Both the position numbers and the translations under genes were made by a program. Below, piece by piece: positions 1 through 14,600 of a stretch of 64,000 bases of DNA. Location: the NCBI GenBank assembly GCA_014898415.1, contig RCTD01000028.1:434001-498000 (forward strand), in the 5' to 3' direction. Within the stretch, counting starts at the first letter, position 1. Each line of letters starts with the position of its first letter. This DNA is from Stromatinia cepivora (taxonomy: Eukaryota; Ascomycota; Leotiomycetes; Helotiales; Sclerotiniaceae). The notes beneath the pieces were generated by a model. That model was not told where the DNA came from and made no database searches. It was given only the letters and a program-made list of their open reading frames with translations.

Positions 1-589
1 GTTGTAGGAGTAAATTTGTGAATGTGGATTCTGGAAAATGGTGCAAGATATGGATTTCTAGCTTTTCTAGTGGGAAGATGCTTGGTTCAAAGGTTTAAAG
101 TAGAGATAGTATTCCGCTTGATAAGATATGAGATGCTTATAGTGTTTATAGTTCGAATGGCAAGATTGCCTTCAAGGTATTAGGCGTTTTCTGACTCGTA
201 CCCGCGACACAGTGAATGAATTGTAATAATTCTCGTGAGTAAACGCCTTTTTTTCTTTTGAAGAAGAAAGTGCAAGGTAACGAGGGACCCCGGTAGATAT
301 GCGAGGATGATATTGTATTGACAATTAACATCAACTAGCAATGAGGTCGGCAGTCAGACTTTCGCTTCGATGAAGCAATCAAGAAGGGTGAGAATATGGG
401 CACGTATGGATGGACCGATATGGATCTCTGGGTGGAGTGAGATTTTCGCATCCGAATGAGTTATCCTTGAGACTTTAGTTGACCCTCTTCCACTTTTTTG
501 TCGAATGATATTCCGATCGGTAGTCGACTAATAAGTTGATGATTAATGGGGAATTCGAAAATTTGAGGTTGTAGGTCTGTAGGTTGATA

Positions 590-618
590 GTGGGAGTGGG
601 AGTGGGAGTGGGAGTGGA
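590..618 (+). repeat. GTGGGA hexanucleotide tandem repeat
   Basis: About five head-to-tail copies of GTGGGA, ending in a degenerate GTGGAG. The plus strand has four or more GGG runs with 3-nt spacers, so it could in principle form a G-quadruplex. It lies in the gene-free left arm, just before a T-rich tract. Confidence 0.85.
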
Positions 619-3600
619 GTCAGATTATCTTTTTTGTTTACCTTTACATAGTAATAAATCAAACCCTAGAATGAACGTTTTTTTTTCTTTTCTTGTTTCT
701 TGTGATAAGTTTTTATTTTTTATTTTTTATTTTTTCTTCCTTTTTTTCTTTCCCTTTCTACTGTGCGAACTATATCTATCTACCTGGTAACAGATAGAAA
801 GTGGAAGTAACAAAAACATTTCATTCGGTAAGTATCTACGTATTTTGTCGGCGGTGTTTGTTTTGGGAGTATTGATACAGCGAATTACTTTAAGGGATTA
901 ATATAAACTATTCTTATTTAAGCCTAAGATTTCGATATTAGCCGTTCATATAGCAAGCCATTCCATAATGCATTCTGCATACCTAGTACATGGGGATTTG
1001 AGTAGTACCATATCATTGGGCTGATCCAGGACCGGCTGGGGCCAGGAGGTTCTTTTTGGAGTTGGAGATATAGGGAAGGGCAAGGTTATCCGACAAGGAT
1101 AAGGAGTCGGTTTTCAGGTCCCTTTTCCGCACTTTTGCACTTTTTTTTAAAACTAATATGTGCTAGTACTAGATAGTATCTAGCATTAATAATGTCTAAT
1201 CATCTTTTGTTGTTCTGGCCGAAAACTACTGACAGTCTGACTGGAGCTATTGTATCACCAATTCATAGCTTCCAATATGAGTAAGAAAAATCATATACGG
1301 TAGCTTCTACGGTAGATATTACATTACCTACTGGGGGCAGCTTTGGCGGATGGCAGTAGGAAATATCTAGGGAGACTAGTACTATAGAAGCTTTGGTATC
1401 AAATAAACTTTATTGAACTGTATAGGAGAGACCTTGACTTATTTCGAAAACCTGAATAGTTACACTTGCGATTCATACGCAATGGAAATCTCAATTCCAT
1501 GGAAGATTTCCATAGGTACCGAATGTCGGTTACTTTGAAAGACTCTTTAACTTATTGTATACCCCGCATACATGATGTAGCTCAATTGAGTGCAGTGTAT
1601 AATTAGCAGAAGGAGATTATACATAAGAAAAGTCAGGAGCTGTGGATCGTTTTCTCTTGGACGTCCATAACTTGTACGTATGTAATCATCGATATTGCCT
1701 CAATTAATATTTGAGAAAGCTTTTGAAATGCTGTATATACTTATTCAGAAGTGGATTAGGAAAGCCTGTCAGTCCATATAGGCGTAGCTGTACGGAGTAA
1801 CAATTTTAGTTTTCTGGGGTCTTGTTTATAGGCGAAGCTCCGAATGGCGAATAGCCCTCCTCTCATGCCAAGACAAGACTTCGTCAAACACATGGGTTGC
1901 CTGGCATAATATGGTGGAGTGGAGTCGTTACATACAATGAAAACAAATCTCTCAAGGGGAAACCATGATTCGCCATCGTGCGGATCTCGTAAGGTACTCT
2001 ACCACCAAACCCCTCATATCCCGCTAAGCCTCAAAGCTGAATCCTGTTCAACTAACATGATGGTAATTTTCTTAAGGATTGCAAATACTTGTACACCTGC
2101 CTACTGGTGTTTAACCTGACAATTCGGTACTTACTACCAATGATTAATATATTCGACATCAGAAAGGACTAAAGCTTCAGTCTACTTTGAGCGAACTGTG
2201 ACTGTTTGTTTCATGAATCATGACATACGGAGGTTCAAAAACCTCCTAAATTCCCCGAATGAGTTTGATAGAAGCTTATTAGAATTAGTATCGGCCATGT
2301 TAGTGTCACATCCCAATACTCAGCTGGAAAGATATAGAACGAAGTGTTATATATCCCAATTCGGATGGAAAGGGAATTAGACTCACAAAAGGGTACTAGG
2401 TTCGAGTATCATTGGAAAAGCTATAACCAAGACACTAATTCGTGTCCTTCTACCTCGGTTCTGGAGCCCCAAGTTCTGGAGCATGCTCTGGGGTTAATTC
2501 GACAATGACAATCTATTTCACTAGGAGATCGGAATCCTATACTATAAACAACAACCAGACAATTTAACCGATTACCCCATCCTCAAAAATTTGATACTTA
2601 CAGACATCCCATCCAGTCGTGATAGCGACATCGTAAATAATTGATTTGAGTTATGAAAAATTTATGGTGATCCTGGCAACTTTTGTTTTAAAAGATTTTC
2701 AGAGTAGATTTTCAACCATTCGGCATCTTTCAATCTCCCTTGTCTCGCGGATGCGTGCCGTTCACACGAGAATTTATAACCTTGTTCCCTCGCGAAATAC
2801 ATGGATTATGTGAGAGGCCGCAAAGTGGTGTACGGAGTAAAAGGTTAGTTTAGTGAGTTTACCTAATGAGGATAAATACTGTAATGCAAAGTACAGTATT
2901 CTGGTCTTTTCCAATATCAATTCAAGATATCTAGCTTGGCAGTATCATCGAAAGCCTTGAATAGAGCCAGAAGCATCACAACTTTGAAGCTTTGTATGTC
3001 GTACAATTAGGTGAATGAAGTGGGTCATCTAATCGTTACTTACAATGCTATACCTACATTATTATCCTCCATTAGCTGTTCTCATCCAGATAGGTAGATA
3101 CTAACTACTGTAAGACTTGAAAATTCTCCTATTCGCCGAATCGTTCGCAGTGCTGCAGGAACACATGAATTGTGCATAAATGAAACGAACCTCTTATGAT
3201 CTTAATATCTATCACCAGCATGAATCACATACTACCACTCCACCCAACCCCCATTATCACGTTTCCGCTAATCACTATGTTCTCGATGAGCTCAGTGTTC
3301 ATCTCTTTGATTTCTAATCTAGAAAGAGCTAAGTGAGATATAGCTCTCGTAATATATAGGCTTGGATAGAGGAGGAAAATAATCTTGATAGATTATCGAT
3401 GGATTATGCATAGGTGTGCCAGGTACCAAAAAATCTGAAACATATAGCATTGCATATGCGCGTATTTAACCTTGATTCGAGACCGTACGCGGGGCAATGC
3501 ACTCCATAGATAATGTTCTTTATTTAAAAAAACGGCCGAAATGAGATTTTCACCAGCATTACATTTCCATATTCTACCTACAAACAACGGTTTTGGTACT

Positions 3601-4026
3601 GGAGATGGATAAGTGGGTCTATCACGGGGTTTCTGTCAGGGCGTACCTGAAACGACCTCTCAGACTCCCTTGTACATGGGGCATGCATCCTATTGCGGGA
3701 TAATCTCGCCATTTGCATTCCGAATTGAGTCTGTTATTCATCTTGGAACTGCCGGAAAGGGGAAATTCATCGTAATATACTTTCCTGACGGTACCTGAGA
3801 CGAGAAAGATCTGTAAAAAAAAACGCCATGAGGCGACGTGAATTGCTTCATTACCTGGCAGACTATTTGTTTCTTCTCGACCGGATTCACCTTGGTCTAT
3901 TAGACGGCATACTTTCTTGTTTCCAAACTTGACTGTTTGTAGATCATTTATGACTTCAAATCATCTTACACAATCTACAAATATATGTCCGACAGGGGGG
4001 GTATATACAACGCGGCATTTACTCGA

Positions 4027-4040
4027 CTGAGTCGACTCAG
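4027..4040. other. 14-bp perfect palindrome CTGAGTCGACTCAG
   Basis: The sequence is identical to its reverse complement. It contains TGAGTC and GACTCA, which resemble two abutting half-sites of Gcn4/AP-1-like bZIP factors. No gene lies nearby to assign a regulatory role, so it is recorded only as a structural motif. Confidence 0.5.
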
Positions 4041-6142
4041 ATACACTTATGTATTTAGTACTCGGATTCGAAACAGGCGATACAACATAGTTTGCATCAA
4101 AAGTCTTTAGATAGTCTTTGGACAGTTGATAAGAAAGGTCATCTGAATTTTCTAGCTTCAAAATTGCCCTCACCGTCGCTGCAAGTCTGCAAGACCACAG
4201 GCCAAGTGTTCATGAGGTCAAATGTGGCATTCGGGTCTATGTGAAAGAGAAATCCTCAAACAGAGATCAAAGGCCGGCCACAGTAGCATCATCAACTAAA
4301 TTGAGGCATCGATTGCCCTAACTAATACAGCTAACAGCCTCTTAAGGATTGCGGGATATAAGTCTCGCGACTCGCTGGGCATGTTAGAAGTTGAAATGCA
4401 TAACGCGCCATTGTTAATCATGCCACGGAAAATGATCATCGAGTGCCAGCTTCACTCGGTAATCTCACTGCCGAACCTGCCCCTTTACTCGTTTTCCTCC
4501 TAGCAACTTCAAACCCATTTCTAGACCAATAATACTACTCAATCACCCGTCCAGGAGCTGGTGAACAATACTTCGTTAAGGTCATGCGAGATACGGGACG
4601 CATTGACCGCCTCTTCATGAGTTCAAAGTATTGCAATACCTTACTGATATTATACTAAGTATCTATATTGTATCCTCGGTATTTCCGATATCGCCTCTCA
4701 TAGTTTCATTTCATGGGCAACATTCAATTCCAAATTTTTGATATTCCCGACTTAGCTCGGGTCATTTTTCTTTAGTCCATGCATGCACATGGAGTGCATT
4801 ATCTTCAATTCTTATATCGTGCATAAGCAGAAGAGTCTTTACAAGACTCCGTCTAAGGAAAAAGAAAACAGAAGTTTTTCGACTTCTAATACCACGGTAT
4901 GAATGAATTCATAGAAATCATCACTGCCGTGCTATAATCATATACATACCGTATAAACTCACCTACAACAGAGTACACTACGCCTACTTCAACCCCTAGC
5001 TTTTCTGGGCCAAAGCAAAAGTAATATCCATTTCAATTGATTCTTCTTCCAATCAAAATGATTGGAAATAGGAAATAAAGAGAAAACCTTATGTTATTAC
5101 TCCGTACAAATGAGTGGGGGGGCACATGATAGCTACCGCATGTCGATCAAGGACGTGCATCGCATGAGTCTAGGCAGAATATTCAGGGGGAGAAATACTA
5201 AGATCAGGGCAATGAGAAGCATTTGCGGGGGCACATATCTCGTGAAGCTAATAATAAAATGCTGATGGAGAAGTAGACCAATCTCATCTAAGGTTGTGAT
5301 TTGAGATGACCCTTGCTTATAATACCTAATCAGCAATTGCGAAACAACTTATTCAAGTGCCATGGATTGAATTGAATGCCGGGCGATACAACCAAATATC
5401 CTCCTTCAATTTCCTCACGCTATGATATTAGATTTGATGAGAATGAACGATACATCCAAACATCTACCGAACCGAATGATGGGGGGCATCGAAAATTACC
5501 TCAAATCACTCATTACACATTACATGGGGGACATGGGTGACATAGGTTTGACATTTCGCATTCTATACTTACACTTTTACTTAGTCAAGTCTGCAGTGGG
5601 TCACAAGCCGAAAATACAAGCCGGAAGTCGCGAGAGACATATCCGGGGAAAGCTTATGTGTGACCAAGGAAGGATTCCCAAGGGGAAAACAATGAATAAC
5701 CACCTGCCGTATCAGATTCTGCGGGGTAATTATATTCGTCATTTAACGTACCACAAGTTTTTCTGGTGCAAAAGCTGTGTGAATAAATATAAACCCACGA
5801 GATCCACAAGAGCCTGCAGCGAACATTGAATAGGCACTAAAGCCGTCTTACATAACGTTTTCTTTTGCCTTTCCACTATCACATCAATCACTGCAGCACG
5901 CATTGACTCTTCACCACTTTTCAAGCCTTAGTTCTCCAAATACGTTTGTCCTCTTTTCCAATGGTCGGATACACAAATGTTGATCCAATGACGTTGCTCT
6001 CGACAGCTACTTGGAATCTAAACGGCTAAAAACGATTCTATCCGATGTTCAAACCAGAATTCGATTTTGATACTTGATTAACCTCCCCTGTAAAGCTGGT
6101 CAGGAATCCCGGACCTTGATTCGCTCGGTCGGATTAATTAAT

Positions 6143-6182
6143 ATACCTACATACCTACATACCTACATACCTACAAACCTAC
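6143..6182 (+). repeat. ATACCTAC octanucleotide tandem repeat
   Basis: Four exact head-to-tail ATACCTAC units followed by a variant AAACCTAC. It is a simple microsatellite-like tract inside the gene-free left arm. Confidence 0.85.
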
Positions 6183-9100
6183 ATATACATCCATTTTAAT
6201 TTCCGACCTGCAACAACAAGGCTCTGATGCACAAGGCAATTCAGAAACCCCTTGGAAACATGGGGGTATAGATGATTGTTCAGAATCACTATGCAAAATA
6301 AGCAGCTTCAAACTTTCAACTACTCTGTATATTATTGAATATGTACCCACTTTCAATCTTTCAAACATTTCGTATTTCCGGGTTTGGCCACTTAGCCGAC
6401 CAATAATATCTATTCTATCTTTTATCTAGTTATCTAACCCTTCACAAACCTCTAACCTACAGTACGTTTAGAACATCTTTGGTTACAGTTTATTATTCTC
6501 AAGTAACTGCAGTTCAGTGTTGTGTCTCACACCGCTACATTATCCTCAGCAGTATGCCCTGTCAGTACTCAATCCCACTTGACCATTGTCCAATGACACG
6601 GGCGGCCAATGCTTGTACCTCCTTACGACAAATTTCTCCTCTTCGTTTGGTCTCTGAGATCTTCCTGAACAATGAACATGAGCCTGATGCGGTACACAAC
6701 AAAAAGCATTGACGCCGCAGTCACACGGATTCGAGCACCTGCATCCTTCCCCGTGCCTGAAAATCAACCTTCGGTAGCGAATCTTGCACAACGCGGCCCG
6801 GTGCGGTCCCTTTCCCGTTTGATGCGCTTCTCCTTTTTTTCAGCTTATCTTATTGGGCTCGACAAATCAAATCCTGGCAGTATTATCCTGTCACTCACAT
6901 ATTGTGCTGAGGCGATCATGCGCACTTCCCTGCAGAAAAGGAGAATGAGTTGTTTGAACGTGAGAACCGATTTTCCGTACCTCTGTTTTCTTTTGCTAGG
7001 GGAACAATCTCGTGACCTGAAATACATACATATCAGGCCAATTACTACTAGGTATGGCTAATCAGCCCCCCACTATGCTGAAAGGCGGGAAGCAAGTGCT
7101 CAGGCACTCGCAACACCATCATATCCATCACATGACCACCTATGAAAAATCTCAATAGTTATCTTCTCAATGTCACAGATGTCTCACAGAGATATCCACT
7201 TTGCGTTTTCGCCAACACTCAAGCAAGTTTAAGTGTGCATGGTTGCCTTTACTTGTCAATCTTCCGAGCTGTACCTTGCATTTCTAACTGTTGTACCTGC
7301 TTCCGACGGGTTTTCCTTTTTTCCTTCGCCGAATTCTTTCAATCATCGTACACATGCACCAAGGGCAGTTGTCCTCAATTCATGCACTTAGTACGTCACT
7401 GGCAATACAATACAGTCTTCTGTTCCTCCATGGGAATCGTCTGCTCAACGCGCCATAACTAGTCAAGTTCACAAAGCCATTCTATAATATAAAGTGCTGC
7501 ATATCCACTTGCTGTATCTATACATCTTTGATCATCTCTGATGTTAGCTATGGATCACAGCTAAGAAAAGTTATAGCTTCTCAAGAAATCCGTGCCATAT
7601 CCATCACGCCCTGACCTCGCTTCTTTTGCCTTGATCTGTGACTACTCTAAAACACACAGACGTTTAAGATCGTGCAGCTTTACAGGTTTACAAAAAACCC
7701 CTGAAAAGTGTAAGTGACCTGTCGCCGACGCCATTGCACTGACATACGATGAGGTGAACCGTCCTTCATTTCCATTCCATGTATCTTTTCTATATATTAC
7801 AACCCCCAAAAATAGCAATATCGTCACTAATCCAGCTCTTAGACCACGCCAACCATACCATATCTGCATAGTCGTCAACTCAGACTTTAAGAATACGATC
7901 TCAACCAGTCTAGCAGCTAGTTATATGCACCTTGAGTTCTCGAGCCCCGGTGCCCCCGCAACGCTTTATCTGTGATGAACCTGCACGCACGTTTTTTTCA
8001 CGGCGTGAACTGCAAAAAATCATGTCTATCAATAGCATTTCGAGAAACCTTTAGCAACTGCCCTGCATTGCATTATATATTATGTTGCGTCTATCAAATA
8101 TATTTTCCGAAGTTCCGAACAACATGGTATCCCGATGTCAGTGGAAAAATGTCGTTAGATTCTCGAACAATGAATGTACCTTGAAACATGAAGTGCTATC
8201 TTCCCTGTAGATATCAGTTCCAAACAATACTCAAGCTTTTTCGAAAAGCTACCTAACATCACTATACGGAACTCCAAAAATCCACAAATATACTTTACTT
8301 GCCCTGTCCAGAGTACAGGGCAAATTATGGAAAAGTTGATGTCAATCCTGGACAATGATCCTCACCCCACGATCCAGCCTGGGCCAACTTCCGCCACCAT
8401 AATATGCAAAGGCGAACTCTATGCTATTAAGAAGCCCTCGTATTAGATGCTCTCCACCTTTCCGCTATCCATGCTGAACCATGAGTTGAAAAAGTTGAAA
8501 GTACCAGAAATCTCACCTCGTCCCAGGGCCCCGCTGTTAAAGTTGTCGTTATTCCGATTATGACCCTCTACCTCGCTTACAAGCACATTCAAAGCTTGCC
8601 ACCACTGTCTGCAGGTTATCAAAGCCTTTCGCCTATTCTGCTAAGCCTTTGCCAGGGGCCGTCAGGTGGGTACCCTGAAGCCAGTGTAGTCACCATTGTC
8701 TATTTAGTAACTAGAAAGTGAACCCAGAGCAGGCTGAAAAGAAGTCCATCAATGGCTCGAACACCAAAATCTAATTTCCCTTCTATCTTTCTACCTCGTG
8801 TCTTAGCCACAGCCACAGCACAATAGTGTCAATCACCACATCCAAGTTCCACGCACATTTGGCATCAACACCCTATGTTTCATCAGAATTTTGCCTGTGG
8901 TTGTATCACTAGCGCTATGTAACTCCATATGGAAAGTAAACTAATGTATCCTTTCATTGTCCCTCAATTCCGTCCTCCGAGGTTCTCCCGTATTCAAATC
9001 TCAATTATTTTTCAGTCTTCTTCTAGTCTTCTAGCTAGCTCCTTTCCACAATTCTTCTCAACTACTAACTATTACAAATCCAGAATTGATATCAACTAGA

Positions 9101-11662
9101 TCTAAAAGTTCTCAAGTTCAATCTAACCTTATACATGAGGTCTTCCGTACTTTCCGTCCTTAATCTCTTCCAATCTAGCAAACTTGCAAATCAATGTAGC
9201 AACCTCATCTTACTCTTATCCAAGCCCCTCCTTACTTACACACAATGATCACCATAAAAGCTTCAACAATTAACAAATTATATTTATCTAGGTATGTTTA
9301 TTTCATGTACCCACTTTGATCAAATAGATATCATGATTTACCACTAAAACAGACTCAGTTTAACTTTACCCGGAAAATCCTGATAATATTCCCGGTCACC
9401 GCGCAGATCCTTGACGCAGATCTCACCCATGATGATTCATCATCTCCCTTCCTTCAACCAATTAATAGCACCAATATCCACCCATATCTTATTAGCACGG
9501 CTGGGCATCTACCGAAAAATTGACCCTTTTCATCCCGCACTAACATCCCCCAAGTGGGAGGCTAAACTTTCTCTCTAGTCCCCATACGCACTGTCTAAAA
9601 GATCTCGGATTATTTCACTACCAGAAGTAGTGTCTATTATTGTCCATCTTGCGATTCGTGCCATACTGTAATTACTGGGTTCAAAAACGATCCCGAAATA
9701 TCCACGCTAGAATGATGGAGATTATATCCCGCTGGTATATAGTTTTTCTAGACTGTAGAGATGCATGCACTACCCACCGTACCTACGCTACTTCATAGTC
9801 ATGCACTCTTAACATGCGGCACGAGGCGAGGAGAGCCCGTGTATATTGATCGAACGTATCATTGTGTGGACATCGTCATCATTACTTGAGTACCCACCAT
9901 CGAAACTCACCTCTGTCGGTAAAAATTCTGGTTTAGGTCATCCATGCCATGGAGAAAACTCCATCGAAATCTACTAGTCCACATTCTGACATGATGTGAA
10001 TCAATCAGCTTGAGTGGTGGCGAGAGACGGCTCCCTGCATTCTTGTCTTTGCGATTGAGGACAAGAATCAGTGACATCGTGCAGGGAGATACCCATCGTG
10101 TGCGACAGCCAGCCACTGAATGTCATCTTTTTATGAGGAAGATAGGGATCTGATACTTGCCTCAATACTTACGAAGGTACGTACATCTACAGGACGCTGT
10201 TGTTTGGAGAATTGTTTCTCTCAACACACCATTAGGGGATCCATTTTCTTCGGTGCGCGCTGCGAAGCCCGGAGGTAAAGTTGAGCCGTGACAGGAATAT
10301 CTTGATTCCCAAGTCCTGGATCATCCATTGACGTTCTCTACAAATGTCAAATTAAAGGGTCAAATGTGCTCCACCAACAGCTGTTGCGCCGTGCGGAAAC
10401 TACTTGAGAATCCATAGATAGTTCGCGTTCGGCCTATTTGGAATTTCTGGTAGAGATTTTCACAAGGACCCTTAAACACACAGACGATTTGAGCACGAGG
10501 TCGCGTTCGAGTAAGTGCTCGAATTGCATTCCCACGGAGTGTCGCTTTTGTGGGAGATGGATATGTTCATGGCAATCTAATATCGATAGGTAACTTCATA
10601 CTCGTGATCTTCTCAATGGATCTTGCTTGCATGTATATGCCGAAATTTTTGCTTTTGGAACTACGTTTGGAAACCTCTCTTGATTTGGAATTTACAATTC
10701 GAAACCATCGTGTTTTGCCAAGAGCCTCCTCTCATTATAGTATACAACTCAGCTTACCAAGCTAAGTATCCTGAGTGATTATGCCAGCAGACATAAGCTA
10801 GTCAAAATAACCCCGCGACTCCTATTGGAAATTTTGGAGGCCGAGAAGCCGAGCATGAGCCTACCATATTTGAAATTTGCTTCAAGCAGGTATGCTGCTA
10901 GCAATCAAGAGAACCTGCCGAGGAAATTCTGAGCTGTTACAGCGATTGATGATCCATATGAAACTGAGGATGCTGTCGGCGAAAGTTCTCGGCAGACTTG
11001 ATACTCTATTCAAAGAACATTTCCATTGGTTAGATTGCCTCATACACATATTACTGTTCTTTTCTACTTGAGTTTTATTCTCCCGTCGCATTCAGATGTT
11101 GTTACCCTATGAGGACGGATTGTATGGCATGAGGCTGTTCCTGTATCATCCATGTATATTGTGATCGGTTTGCGTTTCATTAATGAGTTGATGACCTTCC
11201 ATATAAGTCCTACGTACGTTTTGGGATACAAACTACAAGCTAAACCGACGTAAATACGATGACATTTAGATGAACTTTCGGCAGTCTCCGTAAATAAGAA
11301 ATGCGTAGAATTTGAGGTTCTAGTCACACGTTCTCCTTAAAAGGTCGCACAATGTTTTGTTTGTCTTAGGTAAAGCGAATGATTAGAGGCCTTGGGGTTG
11401 AAACAACCTTAACCTGATGCTCAAATCAACCATCGTATGCCCAATATCCCTTCATATAAGACCTCGATGGCTTCCAGTGTACCCAATATGATTACTACTC
11501 ATTCAATTACCACGCCCAGCACAAAAAGAAATACATCCATTGCCCCGGTATCACGGCCAAGACGACCATGTTCCAAAAGTTCCCAAAACCACGGTGTGCT
11601 CGCAACATGTTGTTTGGGTACAATGATACAGTACATGTCTACAACATGACTAACATCGGTAG

Positions 11663-11696
11663 TATCGGTACCTTAACCATATCGGTACCTTAACCA
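11663..11696 (+). repeat. exact 17-bp tandem duplication
   Basis: The 17-mer TATCGGTACCTTAACCA occurs twice with no spacer (11663-11679 and 11680-11696). Exact identity suggests a recent local duplication or replication slippage. It contains the palindrome GGTACC. Confidence 0.85.
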
Positions 11697-14600
11697 AGCA
11701 AAATCGCAACCCGTGTAACCCGCATGCAAAAAGTAAACATGCTCGTGTTTCTCTACAACCCTTGCACAGCTGCATGTTACATCGTAAGCCGAGGAAAGCC
11801 ACGGCCGCCACAACTTCTCCATATTCAATCGGTGCTGCAACCGCGGGAAAATGCGGCTGGAACATTGCGTCTTGAATGGTGGTTGTGATTGTATGGTTGC
11901 GTTCATTCGCGATATTTCAACAAAAAGAGCCAAGAGGTTCTCGTCTTTAGATGCGTAGCTTGATTGAATTATTATTAATGATGAATATGAAAAATCAATT
12001 AAATGTTAGCTCCCAAAAAAAAAAAAGAATTTAATCGAATTTTTGCAAGATGGGGTCCGATAGCCAGCAAAAGTAAGACAACGATATCGAAAAAGAAAAT
12101 TGTCGACATCTGTTGTTAAAAAAAAAATATACCGCAAATGCTGGAGATATGTTACTCCCGTATTGTGTATCTAATCGTTTAGATTAACGCTGCGATTCCA
12201 TATCTAACGGTAACCAGGTTTGAAATCCTTCGAATGTGATATATGATACGTACTGTAGGCTCGCGGCAGGGCTTAGAAAGATACCGGGGCCTAGACCAAC
12301 GAACGCTGAAACGAAGCAATTTCGTGGGGGTTAGGTTTGGGAGGGAGGGGGAAAGAGAATTGTTACAGAACAGATGAGATGATGATCTTTTTGTTGTTTT
12401 GTGTGAATTTGTATGGGATTTGTAGATGTGCAGGTTACGGATGCAAGGAAATCTACCGCACTGCGTATAAGTTTTTGCACATTCCTGAAGTAGATAATGT
12501 TGCGAAATTTTCCCGTCTCTTTTCTAAATCTGATTGCTGACTTGCTGACTGCTTTGCTTTATTTTCCCCTACGTATATGCATACATCATCACCAACTGTT
12601 GGGAATCAGGAACTCGGTCCCGGAAAACCCGACATGCGAGCGGAGTGAGATAGATGTGAGAGGAATGAGGAGAATGGGATGCTTATTTGGGTTTGATTGG
12701 TTTGGAATAATGAACGAGTCGGGGTCGGGGTGGGAAAATGGGAATCGGCGAGGATTGATGTAGATACCGCGGAGGGAGAGTCGCTCGGATACGTGTTGTA
12801 TTAGGTATGGGATGGTGTGTTCGAGTGAACTTCCTTTCTTACAGTCTGCTTACCTGATGTATTATTCCCTTCGATGTTGGGATTCTTCTTTTACTATTTC
12901 TTGGTTCGGCAACATATTTGCGTGCGCTGTCTGGGTTGGAAGACTGTCGATGTAAGAATATCTCTTACTCGCAGGCATACCACATTATAGTCTTCGTATG
13001 CTAGAGCAGAAATTTTCGGTAATGTAATCGCCGTCTTCAATGTATAGTCCGATATTGTTCTTTTCAAAATAATATGCGTTCCTTTCAGTTGGGGTTTTCC
13101 GCTTCTTTGCTTTCCGGTATTTTTGACAAAAGCAAAGAAAACCGTTGTTACGGTGAAGAGGAGGAGAAAGTCGGACACTTGGAAGGAGGTTGGTCCCCGT
13201 TTTAAAACGGATTTACGTGTTCCTTTTATTTGAGTATCCGTTACTTGACTTCCTTCCTCGTCTAGTTACTAGGTATCATTTTCGTAAGATCCTCCATATG
13301 ATTACATCTAATACCTTCGGTGAAGTAGTACCCTTCCTGTACTTTGATTCTCAATATCGCTTCGATGTTTGTATATTTTCCAAATGGCATGTAATATATC
13401 ATCTGCTTTTTTCTCCTGTCATCTTAGCTATTCATGCGACATATTTGATGAGTACCTGAGGATCATTGTATGGAGTAAATGGGGATTTGAGATATAGACA
13501 AAAGTTGGAAGGGTTTTGTTCTCAATTTACTTGTGTTTATTCGTTGCTATTAGGGATGGGATGGCGGGTTATCAATTCATTCTTGGAGTAAGACTGGCTT
13601 TTTATGGCATAGTGGTAGATTACTTGATTGTGCACAAGGAAGATACATCCATAGAATTTAACATAGAGAATCTATTCTAGTTACAAACCATTGAGAATTT
13701 TTAAGGAGGTTATACTCAGTAGAAAGAAGAATAAGTAATTTTTCGTTCACATATTCCTTTATATTATCCCATCTCAATAACAAGTAGCTCTTCCAGAGCC
13801 ACAGGTTGATGAGAAACCACTATTTCGTTGGATTTCTCCTCCAGCTTCCCTCTACGATTTCCATTAACATATCTACATTCGTAGCAAGTATACATAACCT
13901 TTCATGGCCCTCTCCTTTGAACACCGCTTCTTCCGAAGAAAGGAAGTTCGAAATCTTTCACGAAGCCAAGATACCCCAACTTCAGCATTTCGGACACAGG
14001 AAGAAAGCACGTCGAGCCAAGATTCGGGAAGTTGATTCGACATTCATATTCGTGATTTTATGACTGTGTGAGATTTGTGCTGTTTGCTTCTAAAGCCCTC
14101 TCACTTCATTTTCTTTTAGCATTTTTTTCGGCATGCAATTTTATCCTTCCGTATCTACAAAACATTCAAATCTGAATGAACAGAGGAGACTAGATGGGGA
14201 ATACTTGAGAAGCGAGAAGTTGGTTTGAACGGTGTATGCAATGCATGGAGGTCTATTCATAACCGGACTAGGAGCACTTGAGTACACGTAGTAAACGTGC
14301 AAATTCTATATGAAAAGGACAGTACTGGCGTATCATATCATCAACTAATTTCTTCATGTTTCTGCGTTCAGAAAGCGCGATATTACATTGCACCGATGAT
14401 AATATTTCCATATTCGTCGGCGAGGTGTGGGAAACTCCATGGGAGGGTATCAAACTGATCGAGGAAAGAAAAGTTGTGAACCTTTGAAAAAGACAGGAAT
14501 AAAAATCAAGCATTTCCATCGAAGAACTTCGGATTGATTACTTCCTACTCTTGCCAGATTCCAGAATATTTTTTTCTGCTATTTGACATATTGATAGCCT

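Noticed and set aside
2390..2425. Possible tRNA B-box (GGTTCGAGT) in the left arm
   Set aside because: The following bases do not give the GGTTCRANTCC consensus and no cloverleaf with an A-box could be built around it.
5422..5829. 135-codon plus-strand open frame in the left arm
   Set aside because: It is the longest frame of the arm, but its composition is erratic, there is no homology-like motif, and no splice sites extend it. Likely chance.
6672..7061. 129-codon plus-strand open frame
   Set aside because: No recognisable domain, overlaps other frames, and no promoter or splice context.
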